A stretch of DNA of 64,000 nt from Guyparkeria sp016278265 (GCF_044582145.1 NZ_JBDODO010000007.1); one strand, 5' to 3'; shown: positions 25,975 to 35,293, numbered from the stretch's first letter. Made by a program: numbers and translations. The notes: generated by a model not told the origin, from the sequence alone.

Positions 25975-26771
25975 CCTCCGCAGTCTACCAAGGCCACGTC
26001 ATGCACCAGCGGCTGACCGGCCCGCGTTACCGATTCCGCTATCGGGTGTTCTCATTGCTGGTCGACCTGGATGACCTCGAGGCCGGCTTTCCCGGTCGAC
26101 GCCTGCTTTCGCACAACCGCTTCAACCTGTTCTCGATCCATGACCGCGATCACGGCCCGCGCCGCGACATGCCGCTGCGCGACTGGATCACGGCGACCGC
26201 CCTCGCACAGGGCATCGACATCGAGGGCGGCAAGATCCTGGTCTCGGCCTACCCGCGGGTGTTCGGCTATCAGTTCAACCCGCTGACCGTCTGGTACTGC
26301 CACGACCGGCATGGGCAACTGGTCGCGATCGACTGCGAGGTCAGCAACACCTTCGGCGGGCACCACCACTACTTCCTACACGATCACGGCCGCCCACTGG
26401 AAACGCCCTTTCGCGCGCGGGCCGACAAGGCATTCCACGTCTCGCCGTTTCTGCCCATGAACATGCGTTACCACTTCCGCCTGTCGCGCCCCGGCGAGCG
26501 GATGGGGGTGTCGATCCGCGAGACCGAGGTCGACCCGGATGGCGCAGAGACCCTGACGCTGGTCGCCACCCACAACGCGCAACGCCGGGATCTGAACGAC
26601 CGTCGCCTGCTGCTGGAGGCCCTGCGCATTCCGCTTCTCACCATCAAGGTGATCGCCCTGATCCACTGGCAGGCCCTGAAAATATGGTCTAAGGGTGGGC
26701 GTTTACACAAGAGCCCGCCACTACCGGTATCGGAGGTCAGCTCATGCCCACCGCCCAGCCGAAAAAACTGA
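25971..26771 (+). CDS. DUF1365 family protein
   Basis: This 266-aa protein matches DUF1365: the start region SAVYQGHVMHQR, FRYRVFSLLVDLDDL, LSHNRFNLFSIHDRDHG, the core GYQFNPLTVWYC, and KAFHVSPFLPMN. The family has no proven activity but always travels with the FAD protein and a Cfa-type enzyme. The start is TTG at 25971, overlapping the previous stop as TTGA; the next ATG (26001) would remove the conserved SAVYQG segment. Its last 28 bases overlap cfa. Confidence 0.85.
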   Translation: MTSAVYQGHVMHQRLTGPRYRFRYRVFSLLVDLDDLEAGFPGRRLLSHNRFNLFSIHDRDHGPRRDMPLRDWITATALAQGIDIEGGKILVSAYPRVFGYQFNPLTVWYCHDRHGQLVAIDCEVSNTFGGHHHYFLHDHGRPLETPFRARADKAFHVSPFLPMNMRYHFRLSRPGERMGVSIRETEVDPDGAETLTLVATHNAQRRDLNDRRLLLEALRIPLLTIKVIALIHWQALKIWSKGGRLHKSPPLPVSEVSSCPPPSRKN

Positions 26772-27994
26772 ACCTGGTCGACACCAACCGGCAGAGGGAA
26801 AGAGAAGCGCCGAACACACTGCCGCTGTCCGCGCGCTGGGTAAGCCATTTACTCAAAGATCTCCGCATCGGACAGATAAGCGTGACGACCAATGATGGCG
26901 GCCATGCCGAGTTCACGGGGCAGAAAATGCCCGAACTCGGCACCCACTGCCAGTTGCACCATCCGGCGCGATTGTCCTCACGGATTGCCCGGCTCGGCGA
27001 CCTCGGCATCGCCGAGGGCTTCATCGCCGGGGACTTCTCGACCGATGACCTCACCTCATTGCTGGAGATCGGCGCGCGTAACCATCAGGCAATCGCCACC
27101 GAACTGCGTCCCGGGCTGTGGGCCCGGCTCGGCCATCGCATCCAACACGCGCTACGCGCCAATCACCGCCGTGGCAGCCGCCGTAACATCGCCGCCCACT
27201 ACGATCTCGGCAACGACTTCTACCGGCTCTGGCTCGACGAGTCGATGACCTATTCCTCGGCCCTGTTCGCCGAGCCCGACGAGTTGCTGACCACCGCCCA
27301 GCAACGCAAGTACGACCGACTGATCGACCGGCTCGACGCCCGTCCGGGCGACCGGCTGCTGGAGATCGGCTGTGGCTGGGGCGGGCTGGCCGAGACCGCC
27401 GCCCGGCGCGGGCTGCACCTCGACGGGTTGACCCTGTCGACCGAGCAGCTCGCCTACGGCCGCGAGCGGCTGGCCGCGGCCGGACTCGATGACCGCGCCC
27501 GCCTGCATCTGACCGACTACCGCGACCAGGGTGGCCAGTTCGATCACATCGTCTCGATCGAGATGTTCGAGGCAGTCGGCGAGCGTTACTGGCCGACGTT
27601 CTTCCAGACCGTTCACGACCGACTCAAGCCCGGCGGTCGGGCTGCCATCCAGGTGATCACCATCGACGAGGACGCGTTCGAGGGCTATCGCCGCGAGCCA
27701 GACTTCATCCAGCTCTACATCTTCCCGGGCGGGATGCTGCCGTCGATCGAGCGCTTCGAGGCCGGGGCAATGGCTGCCGGGCTGACCGTGCGCGAGACCT
27801 CCCTGTTCGGTCACGATTACGCCCGCACGCTCGCCCGGTGGCGCGAACGCTTCGACGCGGTCGAGGACGAACTGGAGACCCTGGGCTTCGACCACCGTTT
27901 CCGCCAGATCTGGCGCTATTACCTCGCCTACTGCGAGGCGGGCTTTCTCGCCGGCCGGATCAACGTCGCCCAGGTCATCCTGGAACGCCCGTGA
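26744..27994 (+). CDS. Cyclopropane-fatty-acyl-phospholipid synthase-like SAM methyltransferase
   Basis: This 416-aa enzyme is of the Cfa family, which adds a methylene or methyl group from SAM to unsaturated acyl chains of phospholipids. It has an N-terminal lipid-binding domain (about residues 1-120), the HYDLGNDFYRLWLD motif, the SAM site LLEIGCGWGGLAE, and the YIFPGGMLPS segment. Whether it makes cyclopropane or methylated fatty acids (as UfaM-type enzymes do) cannot be told from sequence alone. It overlaps DUF1365 by 28 bases and the transporter by 4. Confidence 0.88.
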   Translation: MPTAQPKKLNLVDTNRQREREAPNTLPLSARWVSHLLKDLRIGQISVTTNDGGHAEFTGQKMPELGTHCQLHHPARLSSRIARLGDLGIAEGFIAGDFSTDDLTSLLEIGARNHQAIATELRPGLWARLGHRIQHALRANHRRGSRRNIAAHYDLGNDFYRLWLDESMTYSSALFAEPDELLTTAQQRKYDRLIDRLDARPGDRLLEIGCGWGGLAETAARRGLHLDGLTLSTEQLAYGRERLAAAGLDDRARLHLTDYRDQGGQFDHIVSIEMFEAVGERYWPTFFQTVHDRLKPGGRAAIQVITIDEDAFEGYRREPDFIQLYIFPGGMLPSIERFEAGAMAAGLTVRETSLFGHDYARTLARWRERFDAVEDELETLGFDHRFRQIWRYYLAYCEAGFLAGRINVAQVILERP

Positions 27995-29301
27995 ACCCAA
28001 ACGCGAGCACAGCGCCACGACTGAACCTGTGGCAGGTGCTCGCCTACGGCACGCCCGGCCTGCCGCTGGCGCTGATGGGCATCCCGCTGTACGTCTACCT
28101 GCCGCCGTTCTATGCCAACGAACTGGGGCTGGGCCTGGCCGCCGTCGGCACGGCACTGATGCTCACCCGCCTGTGGGACGTGATCACCGACCCGGTGGTC
28201 GGCTACCTGTCCGACCGCATTCCCGGCCGTCATCGGCGCAAGTGGCTGATGGGCGCCGGGATGCCGCTGCTGATCGCCTCGCTGTGGTTCCTGCTGCGCC
28301 CGGCCGAGGACGTCGGCCTCTGGTATCTCTACCTGTGGGGTCTGGCGGCGTTTCTGGGCTGGACGATGATCCAGTTGCCCTACACCAGCCTGGGCGCGGA
28401 GGCCGACCCGACCCCGCACGGGCGCACGCGCCTGGCGGCCGGGCGCGAGGGGCTGGCCCTGGTGGGCACCGTGCTCGCCGCCGCCCTGCCGATCCTGCTG
28501 GGCAGCGAGGCCCCGGCGGACGTGCTCGCGGCCGTGTTCTGGCTGATGGCGATACTCCTGCCAGCCGGCTTTATCGTCATGGCGGCGACCACCCCCGAAC
28601 CGGCCGTGCATCGCCCGCTGGTCGACTGGCGTCACGGCTGGCCGCTGTTGAAACACAACCGTCGCCTGCGCGGCCTGTTGGGCGGCTATTTCCTCAACAA
28701 CCTGGCCAACGGCATCCCGGCCGCGCTGTTCCTGATGTTCGTCGCCGACCGGCTCGGTGCCCAGGACTGGCTCGGCTGGCTGCTGTTGCTGTACTTCGGC
28801 GCCGGCATCGCCGCACTACCGGCCTGGACCGCGCTCGCCCGACGGATCGGCAAGCGCCGTGCCTGGGGCGCCTCGATCCTGCTCGCCGCGATCAGCTTCT
28901 CGTTCGCCCCGTGGCTGGGCAGCGGCGACGTGGTCTGGTTTGCCCTGATCTGCGCGATCTCGGGCCTGAGCCTCGGCGCCGACATGGCTCTGCCGGCCTC
29001 GATCCAGGCCGACATCGCCGGGATAGATAGCGACGAGGGCGGCGGCGATCGCGCTGGGCTGTTCTTCGGCCTGCTGGGACTGGCCACCAAGCTCGCCCTG
29101 GCCGTGGCCGTCGGCGTGGGCTTCGGGCTGCTGGCACTGGCCGGCTTCGAGGCCGGCGACAGCGACACCACCGCTCTGGCCGTCACCTATGGCGCGCTGC
29201 CCGTCATCTTCAAGCTCGCTGCCGCCTGGCTGGTCTTCCGCCAGCTCACCGACACCGAATCGCCATTGCCGGAAACCACCCTGCGAGGAACCACCCCATG
29301 A
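27991..29301 (+). CDS. MFS transporter of the GPH (MFS_2) family
   Basis: This 436-aa inner-membrane protein has about 12 helices and the glycoside-pentoside-hexuronide family signature after TM2: LTRLWDVITDPVVGYLSDR, followed by the basic loop GRHRRKW. MFS_2 proteins include sugar-cation symporters and lipid transporters such as LplT-like and MFSD2A; given the neighbours, a lipid-linked substrate is plausible but unproven. The GTG start overlaps the cfa stop as GTGA. A homologous transporter gene is part of the related R. sphaeroides cluster. Confidence 0.85.
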   Translation: MNPNASTAPRLNLWQVLAYGTPGLPLALMGIPLYVYLPPFYANELGLGLAAVGTALMLTRLWDVITDPVVGYLSDRIPGRHRRKWLMGAGMPLLIASLWFLLRPAEDVGLWYLYLWGLAAFLGWTMIQLPYTSLGAEADPTPHGRTRLAAGREGLALVGTVLAAALPILLGSEAPADVLAAVFWLMAILLPAGFIVMAATTPEPAVHRPLVDWRHGWPLLKHNRRLRGLLGGYFLNNLANGIPAALFLMFVADRLGAQDWLGWLLLLYFGAGIAALPAWTALARRIGKRRAWGASILLAAISFSFAPWLGSGDVVWFALICAISGLSLGADMALPASIQADIAGIDSDEGGGDRAGLFFGLLGLATKLALAVAVGVGFGLLALAGFEAGDSDTTALAVTYGALPVIFKLAAAWLVFRQLTDTESPLPETTLRGTTP

Positions 29302-29852
29302 TCCAACGCTTCACCGTGGCGAGCGCGCTCGCCCTCACCCTGCTACTCACGGGATGCAGCAGCATGAAACTCGAGCAATTCCAGGGCACCACGCCCGCCT
29401 TCGACCTGACCGAGTACTTCGAGGGCCAGACCTGGGCGCACGGGATCTTCGAGGGCCGCGGCGGCGAGATCAAGCGCCAGTTCCGCGTCGAGATCGACGG
29501 CTACTGGGAGGGCGAGGAATTCATTCTCGACGAGGAATTCGTCTACGACGACGGCGAGACCGACCAGCGCACCTGGCGCATCACGCCCACCGGCGAGGGT
29601 CGCTACGTGGGCCGGGCCGGCGACATCGTCGGGACCGCCGAGGGCCACGAGGTGGGCCAGGCACTTAACTGGCGCTACGTGCTGCGCCTGCCCTACGGCG
29701 ACTCGACCATCGACGTGGCCTTCGATGACTGGATGATCCGTCGCAGCGAGAACGTGGTGATCAACCGCGCGACGGTGAAGAAATTCGGCATCCGCGTCGG
29801 CGAGGTCACGCTGTTCTTTACCAAGACCGATCCCGACGAGGGGGCATCATGA
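29298..29852 (+). CDS. DUF3833 lipoprotein
   Basis: This 184-aa protein has a lipoprotein signal with lipobox LLTGC (cysteine about residue 19), so it is probably anchored in the outer or inner membrane facing the periplasm. The remainder is a lipocalin-like beta-rich domain: DLTEYFEGQTWAHGIFEGRG, then RRFRVEI-type strands and WRYVLRLPYG, matching DUF3833. The function is unknown; in the family it travels with Cfa, DUF1365 and the FAD protein. It overlaps its neighbours on both sides by 4 bases (ATGA). Confidence 0.83.
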   Translation: MIQRFTVASALALTLLLTGCSSMKLEQFQGTTPAFDLTEYFEGQTWAHGIFEGRGGEIKRQFRVEIDGYWEGEEFILDEEFVYDDGETDQRTWRITPTGEGRYVGRAGDIVGTAEGHEVGQALNWRYVLRLPYGDSTIDVAFDDWMIRRSENVVINRATVKKFGIRVGEVTLFFTKTDPDEGAS

Positions 29853-30418
29853 ACCGGCGTGCGCCGCGGGCCGGCTTGGGACTGGGACTGGCGATCCTGC
29901 TGGGCTGGGGCAGTGCGCCGGCCCTGGCCGACTCGTTCGAGACCGAGCAATCCCTGGGTAACAGCGTGCTCGCCCTGCAGGGATCGGGCACCGCCCGCTA
30001 CCTGATCTGGGACGTCTACGACGCGGCGCTCTACGCACCAGCCGAGGCCAACGAAAATGCCATCGTCAACGCCGAGGTGCCCATGAGCCTGATCCTCGAG
30101 TACCACCGCGACGTGGGCGCAGACGATATCCGCAAGGCGACCTGGGTGGCGCTGGACGAGCAGTACGCGGGCGAGGAACGCGAGGCGATCCGCCCCAAGA
30201 TCGATGCCATCCAGAGCGCCATGATCGACGTGACCGATGACGATCGCTACCGACTCGACTGGGACCCCGAGGCACGACGCCTGACCCTGAGCCTCAACGA
30301 CGAGATCCGCTTCGAGTCCGCCGACCGTGAACTGGCGCGGGCCTATTTCGGCATCTGGCTGGCGGAGCCGCCGCTATCGGACCAGCTGCGCACCGCCCTG
30401 CTGTCACGGGTGGACTGA
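29849..30418 (+). CDS. Chalcone-isomerase-like periplasmic protein
   Basis: This 189-aa protein has a signal peptide (about residues 1-27, APALA) and a chalcone isomerase-like domain: LALQGSGTARYLIWDVYDAALY, then LEYHRDVGADDIRKATW. Bacterial members are thought to bind fatty acids or other hydrophobic ligands rather than chalcones. It is the last gene of the six-gene operon and overlaps the DUF3833 gene by 4 bases. No clear terminator follows; the next gene is convergent, 67 bases away. Confidence 0.82.
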   Translation: MNRRAPRAGLGLGLAILLGWGSAPALADSFETEQSLGNSVLALQGSGTARYLIWDVYDAALYAPAEANENAIVNAEVPMSLILEYHRDVGADDIRKATWVALDEQYAGEEREAIRPKIDAIQSAMIDVTDDDRYRLDWDPEARRLTLSLNDEIRFESADRELARAYFGIWLAEPPLSDQLRTALLSRVD

Positions 30419-30485
30419 CAGCGCGGCAGCGCGGTGAGGGGAAGGGAGATCATCCGGACGACCGGACCGAAAATCGGAAGGGCTC

Positions 30486-31697
30486 TCAGACGGCCGCCGG
30501 CAGCGGCTCCTCGATCGCCCGCCGGGCAGGCAGGTATTCCCACCAGGCCACGGCCGGGCCGTCGGGTGCCATCGGCCGGAGGTAGCGGGCATGCTCGGCT
30601 TCCTTGCCGACATTGTCGTAGTCCATGCCGTCCTTGTGGAAGGAGGCAAGGATGCGCTGGCGCGAGATCTCTTCCTTGCCGTTGATCAGCCCGGGGTGAT
30701 TGCGCAGCACGAAATCCGGCTGGAAGAAGAAGTAGGTGTAATCGAAGCCGTACGGGTTGCGCGGGTGGTCTGCCGGGTAGCAGACGCCGAAGGCCGTGAG
30801 GAACATGGGCTCGCCGGCCCACTCGAACTTCCAGCCCGGCTTGCCGTCCACGTGCCGCAGGCAGTTCGACCCGGCCGGGTCGATCCGGTTGAGCCCGTCA
30901 AGCAAGGTCGCGGTGGTCTCGGCCAGCCGTTCGATCGAGCTACTGAACGAGGCGGGCAGACGGAAGGCCAGCCCCTTGAACCGTTCCTTGTGCGCGACCG
31001 TCATGAAGCGAAACAGGTCCTCGCCGAACTGGCGCACGTTGGCCTCGAAATCCCGCGCCGGATCGTAGTCGCGCGCCCCCCAGTACTTGCCCGATGGGGC
31101 GAAGATGCAGCGGGTCTTGTCGACCGCGCCCATGAACTCGAGATGTGTGGGCGAGTAGACCGGCACGTGTGCCGCACGGCGCGCAAAACCCGCGCGAACC
31201 ACATCGGCCACCTCGGCGCGCATCACCTGCGGGTGCACCTCGGCCATGTGCTCGGGGAACTGGGCGGCGATGACCGCGAACAGGGTATTGGTCAGGCTCT
31301 GCAGGCTCGCCAGCCCGTTGACCGGCAGCGACTCGGCCAGCACCGGCGCCTCGTTGTAGAAACGCAGCGTGGCCGCGAGATCGGCCAGCCGCTCGGGGAG
31401 CATCGCGGCGGGAAAGAGCGTGCGCCCTTCCTCGGACTGGCAGGTCTTGAGCGCCTTGTCGGCCTGAACGTAGTAGCGGTGGGCCGTCTCCAGGACCAGG
31501 AAGGAGAGCAGGGACAGGTCGAGGTCGTCGGCGCTGCGCGGGGTCTGCCAGTCACGTTCGGCCAGGGCCTCGGCCAGACGGATGGCCGCCGCGTCGTCGA
31601 GCGTGACGCCCTGATCAAACGCCCAGCCGCCCACCAGCCGACGACCCAGCACAAACTGCTTCATGATATTCATGGCACGCCCCGTATTCTTGCTCAC
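30486..31697 (-). CDS. Conserved-looking protein of unknown function (403 aa)
   Basis: I do not recognise this protein. It is soluble, about 403 aa, without a signal peptide or membrane helix. Notable segments are HRYYVQADKALKTCQSEEG, HLEFMGAVDKTRCIFAPSGKYW, a histidine- and aromatic-rich HPRNPYGFDYTYFFFQPDF, and WWEYLPARRAIEEPLP at the end. The HPRNP and paired cysteines could belong to a metal- or heme-dependent enzyme, but this is a guess. Codon use matches the neighbours. The start may be GTG 31697 or ATG 31673; neither has a strong Shine-Dalgarno. It is convergent with the six-gene operon. Confidence 0.75.
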   Translation of the reverse strand: MSKNTGRAMNIMKQFVLGRRLVGGWAFDQGVTLDDAAAIRLAEALAERDWQTPRSADDLDLSLLSFLVLETAHRYYVQADKALKTCQSEEGRTLFPAAMLPERLADLAATLRFYNEAPVLAESLPVNGLASLQSLTNTLFAVIAAQFPEHMAEVHPQVMRAEVADVVRAGFARRAAHVPVYSPTHLEFMGAVDKTRCIFAPSGKYWGARDYDPARDFEANVRQFGEDLFRFMTVAHKERFKGLAFRLPASFSSSIERLAETTATLLDGLNRIDPAGSNCLRHVDGKPGWKFEWAGEPMFLTAFGVCYPADHPRNPYGFDYTYFFFQPDFVLRNHPGLINGKEEISRQRILASFHKDGMDYDNVGKEAEHARYLRPMAPDGPAVAWWEYLPARRAIEEPLPAAV

Positions 31698-31931
31698 CTG
31701 TCATCCCGCAAGTCACTGTTCTGAAACATCAAACCAGCGACTTCGGACACCCCGCCGCGCCGAGCGGAGCGCGCAATCTACCGGATAATGGCCTTGGGCG
31801 CAAAAAAGGGGGGCAAAAGCGGGCCACGCAATCGCGCTAAGCCCTTGCAGAAAAACGGGTTTTACCCGACAAGGCGGGTCGGAAAATCACGGGACGGGAT
31901 GATCGCGACGCACCCGCCGGGGAGCGGCTTG

Positions 31932-32477
31932 TCAGGCGGTCAGTTCACGCCATTCGCCCGGGCCAAGACCATCGAGCCGATAAGGGCCGATCGCGACCCG
32001 GATCAGGCGCAGGGTGGGAAAGCCGACGTGGGCAGTCATGCGTCGGACCTGGCGGTTGCGACCCTCGCGCAGGGTGATCTGCACCCAACTGGTCGGCACG
32101 CTCTTGCGATAGCGCACTGGCGGATCGCGTGGCCAGAGCCAGTCGGGCTCGGCGCCCCGCTCGGCGCCGGCCGGGCGGGTAGGGCCGTCCTTGAGCGTCA
32201 CGCCGGCGCGCAGCGCGACCAGCGCGGCCTCGTCTATCTCGCCCTCGACCTGGGCGAGATAGACCTTGGCGAGCTTGTGGCGGGGATCGGCCAGCCGGTT
32301 CTGTAGGCGCCCGTCGTCGGTAAGCAGCAACAGCCCCTCGCTGTCGCGGTCGAGGCGGCCGGCAGGGTAGACGCCGGGGAAGTCGATCCAGTCGGCGAGT
32401 GTCGCCGCCGGGCTGTTGGTCTCGGCCGTGAACTGGGACAGGCAGTCGAACGGTTTGTTGAAGGCGAGCAGGCTCAT
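31932..32477 (-). CDS. rluE: 23S rRNA pseudouridine synthase, RluE-like
   Basis: This RsuA-family enzyme isomerises a uridine in 23S rRNA (2457 in E. coli). The 181-aa protein begins MSLLAFNKPFDCLSQF, the RluE-type start without an S4 domain, and has the catalytic motif AGRLDRDSEGLLLLTDDG with its aspartate, KVYLAQVEG, and REGRNRQVRRM. The ATG at 32477 overlaps the stop of the upstream exonuclease gene by 4 bases. The open frame further upstream has no coding character. Confidence 0.9.
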   Translation of the reverse strand: MSLLAFNKPFDCLSQFTAETNSPAATLADWIDFPGVYPAGRLDRDSEGLLLLTDDGRLQNRLADPRHKLAKVYLAQVEGEIDEAALVALRAGVTLKDGPTRPAGAERGAEPDWLWPRDPPVRYRKSVPTSWVQITLREGRNRQVRRMTAHVGFPTLRLIRVAIGPYRLDGLGPGEWRELTA

Positions 32478-33391
32478 GCCGAACGAACCAGTGGGGTTTC
32501 CCAGGCCTCCCAACGCTCGATCTGGGTAGGGTCGGCGCCGGCCTGCTCGAGGAGCTTGACCAGCGCGGGACGATCGATCCCCTGCCATGGCGACGGGGTC
32601 TCGGCCAACGGCAGATCACACACGATCTCGGTGAGTTGCCGTGATAGTCGCACCTGCGTCTCGTGCTCCTGCAACAGCCGCTGGGCGCGCGGGGCACCGC
32701 GGAACTTCATGCCGTAGACAGCCGAGAGGTTCTCGTAGATGCCGTCGATGCAGCCGTGCTTGCGCAGCAGGCGGGCGGCGGTATGCGGCCCGATGCCCGG
32801 TACGCCGGGAATGTTGTCGGCCACGTCGCCGGATAGCGCCAGCCAGTCGGCGATCTGCGCCGGGCGCACGCCGAAGCGACGCTCGACGTCTCCGTAGGCC
32901 ATCACCGAGCCGCGCATGGGGTTGTACCAGCGATCGTCCGGACCCAGCAGCTGGGCCAGATCCTTGTCGCCGGTGACGATGGTCACCGCCCGCTCGCGGC
33001 TACGCAGCAGCCCGACCAGGGTGCCGATCACGTCGTCGGCCTCGAAGCCGGCATGGTCCAGCGCGCCGAAACCGGCCGCGGCGGCCAGCTCGCGGCAACG
33101 CGGAAACTGATCCTTGAGATCGACGGGCGTGGGCGGGCGGTGCCCCTTGTAGTCGGGATAGATCGCCTGGCGATGGCCTCGACCGCAGGGGGCATCGAAA
33201 ATAGCCGCGATGATCGGTGCCGGCTGGTTGGGCAGCCAGGTTGATTCGAGCAGTGCCAGCAGGTAGTCGGCAAAACCCAGCACGGCATTGACCGGCCGCC
33301 CGGCTTGATCGCTGCGCCCCTTCTCGTAGACGTGCCACGCCCGCCAGATCTGGGCGTGGGAATCGATCAACCAGGCACGCGCCTGACTCAT
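32474..33391 (-). CDS. 5'-3' exonuclease / flap endonuclease (PolA N-domain or Xni family)
   Basis: This 305-aa protein is a stand-alone homologue of the 5' nuclease domain of DNA polymerase I. It has the N-terminal LIDSHAQIWRAWH, IFDAPCGRGHRQAIYPDYKGHRPP, the acidic metal site FEADDVIGTL and VTGDKDLAQLL, and a helix-hairpin-helix stretch DNIPGVPGIGPHTAARLL. It should cut 5' flaps or act on RNA primers. It is coupled by 4-base overlaps to maeB-type malic enzyme before it and rluE after it. Whether it is Xni-type rather than a RNase HI-like partner is uncertain. Confidence 0.88.
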   Translation of the reverse strand: MSQARAWLIDSHAQIWRAWHVYEKGRSDQAGRPVNAVLGFADYLLALLESTWLPNQPAPIIAAIFDAPCGRGHRQAIYPDYKGHRPPTPVDLKDQFPRCRELAAAAGFGALDHAGFEADDVIGTLVGLLRSRERAVTIVTGDKDLAQLLGPDDRWYNPMRGSVMAYGDVERRFGVRPAQIADWLALSGDVADNIPGVPGIGPHTAARLLRKHGCIDGIYENLSAVYGMKFRGAPRAQRLLQEHETQVRLSRQLTEIVCDLPLAETPSPWQGIDRPALVKLLEQAGADPTQIERWEAWETPLVRSA

Positions 33392-34656
33392 CCGGCCTCC
33401 GGCATCGGGTGCGGGCGATAGGTCATCCGGGCGACCCCGTCGGTCTCGGCGGCCTTAGCGACCGCGGCGGGCAGACGCTCGATCAGGCGCGGATCGAACG
33501 GCTTGGGCAGGATGTACTCCGGGCCGAAGGCCATCTCGTCGAGCTCGTAGGCTGCCAGCACGGAGGCCGGCACGGCCTCGCGGGCGAGTGCCGCCAGCGC
33601 CTCGACGCAGGCGATCTTCATGTTGGGCGTGATGCTGCGCGCCCGGCAGTCGAGCGCACCACGGAAGATGAACGGGAAGGCCAGCACGTTGTTGACCTGG
33701 TTGGGGTAGTCGCTGCGCCCGGTGGCCATGATCAGATCATCGCGCACCTGGTGGGCGAGCTCGGGGAGGATCTCCGGGTCCGGGTTGGCCAGCGCGAAGA
33801 CCACCGGCTTGTCCGCCATGCTGGCGAGCATCTCCTCGCCGATCAGGTTGGGCGCCGACAGGCCGACGAAGGCATCGGCACCCACCAGCGCCTCGGCAAG
33901 CGTGCGCGCCTCGGTCTTGGCGGCAAAGCGACGATGATGCTCGGGCAGGTCCTCGAGCCCCTCGTGCAGTACGCCGACCCGGTCGACCACCAGCAGGTTC
34001 TCGCGCTTGAGGCCCATGTCGAGCAGCAGGTTGAGGGTGGCCGTGCCGGCCGCCCCGGCGCCGACCAGCACCAGCCGCGCCTCATCGAGGCGCTTGCCCT
34101 GCAGGCGCAAGGCATTGGTCAGGCCCGCGGCGATGATGATTGCCGTGCCGTGCTGGTCGTCGTGGAAGACGGGGATATCCATCGCCTTCTTCAGCGCGGA
34201 CTCGATCTCGAAGCAGCGCGGCGCGCAGATGTCCTCGAGGTTGATGCCGCCGAACGACGGCTCGAGTCGGCGGACCGTGTCGATGAAGGCCTGCGGGTTT
34301 TCCGCCTCGACCTCCAGATCGACCACATCGATGTCGGCGAAGCGCTTGAACAGCACGCCCTTGCCCTCCATCACCGGCTTGGATGCCAGCGGCCCGAGAT
34401 TGCCCAGCCCCAGAATCGCCGAGCCATCGGAGATCACCGCCACCAGATTGCCGCGGGCGGTGTACTGCCAGGCGGCGTCCGGGTCGGCGGCAATGGCGCG
34501 CACCGGCTCGGCCACGCCGGGCGAGTAGGCCAGCGCCAGATCGCGCGCGGTCTCGGTGGGCTTGGTGATCGCCGTGGCGATCTTCCCCGGCTGCGGCTTG
34601 GCGTGGTAATCGAGCGCTTCGGCGCGCCGTTGTTCGGCATCGGGACGTTGGGTCAT
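33388..34656 (-). CDS. NADP-type malic enzyme, short form
   Basis: Malic enzyme decarboxylates malate to pyruvate with reduction of NAD(P)+. The 422-aa protein has SPGVAEPVRAI, GNLVAVISDGSAILGLGN, the metal site EDICAPRCFEIE and VFHDDQHGTA, and the Rossmann motif LVGAGAAGTATL. It lacks the C-terminal phosphotransacetylase-like domain of long MaeB proteins. In an autotroph it would link the C4 acids to pyruvate or supply NADPH. It leads the operon with the exonuclease and rluE. Confidence 0.93.
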   Translation of the reverse strand: MTQRPDAEQRRAEALDYHAKPQPGKIATAITKPTETARDLALAYSPGVAEPVRAIAADPDAAWQYTARGNLVAVISDGSAILGLGNLGPLASKPVMEGKGVLFKRFADIDVVDLEVEAENPQAFIDTVRRLEPSFGGINLEDICAPRCFEIESALKKAMDIPVFHDDQHGTAIIIAAGLTNALRLQGKRLDEARLVLVGAGAAGTATLNLLLDMGLKRENLLVVDRVGVLHEGLEDLPEHHRRFAAKTEARTLAEALVGADAFVGLSAPNLIGEEMLASMADKPVVFALANPDPEILPELAHQVRDDLIMATGRSDYPNQVNNVLAFPFIFRGALDCRARSITPNMKIACVEALAALAREAVPASVLAAYELDEMAFGPEYILPKPFDPRLIERLPAAVAKAAETDGVARMTYRPHPMPEAG

Positions 34657-34780
34657 GGGGGCCTGGGCAGTGTGGGTTTGGGCGGTGTGGCTGACGGGCG
34701 CCCATCTTATCAGCGCCCGCTGTACTCGTCAGGGCGATCGACTCCAGGATCCCGGGCTCCTTCGGCGCTATGCTGCCCGC

Positions 34781-35293
34781 ATGTGCACCTCACCACGCTC
34801 GCTGGCCTCCCGGCCGCTCACCACCGCCCTCCTGCTGGGCGCGTTGCTGCTGGTCGCGTGGCTGGCATGGGGCAACCCGTTGCCCGACGACGGCGCCCAG
34901 CGAGTGATGTGGCTCGGCGACGAGCGCTTCCGGATCGAACTGGCGACCACCCCATCGAGCCGACTGCGGGGGCTGATGCACCGCCCGCCGCTGACAAGCA
35001 ACGAGGGCATGCTGTTCATCTACCCCGACGAGGCCCCGCGCTCGTTCTGGATGAAGAACGTCTCGTTTGCCATCGACATTCTCTATCTCGACGTCGACTG
35101 GCGCCTGGTTCACCTGCACGCGGCCGTGCCGCCCTGCCGCAGCGATCCCTGTCCCGGCTATCCGAGCCAGAAAGCGGCGCGCTACGTGCTGGAGCTACCC
35201 GCCGGCACGGCAAGCCGCCTGTCACTGGAGCCGGGCACGCGACTCGATCCACCCCTCCCGGCCGGCGTCACCAAGAAAAAGGCCCCGGAATAA
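34781..35293 (+). CDS. Secreted DUF192 protein
   Basis: This 170-aa protein has an N-terminal membrane or signal helix (about residues 12-31) and a DUF192 domain: ELATTPSSRLRGLMHRPPL, EGMLFIYPDEAPRSFWMKN, and FAIDILYLDVDWRLVH. DUF192 proteins are small exported beta-barrel-like proteins of unknown function. An insert with two cysteines (PPCRSDPCPG) follows the core and may form a disulfide. The stop codon sits inside the loop of a terminator hairpin. The frame is open upstream but non-coding. Confidence 0.85.
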   Translation: MCTSPRSLASRPLTTALLLGALLLVAWLAWGNPLPDDGAQRVMWLGDERFRIELATTPSSRLRGLMHRPPLTSNEGMLFIYPDEAPRSFWMKNVSFAIDILYLDVDWRLVHLHAAVPPCRSDPCPGYPSQKAARYVLELPAGTASRLSLEPGTRLDPPLPAGVTKKKAPE

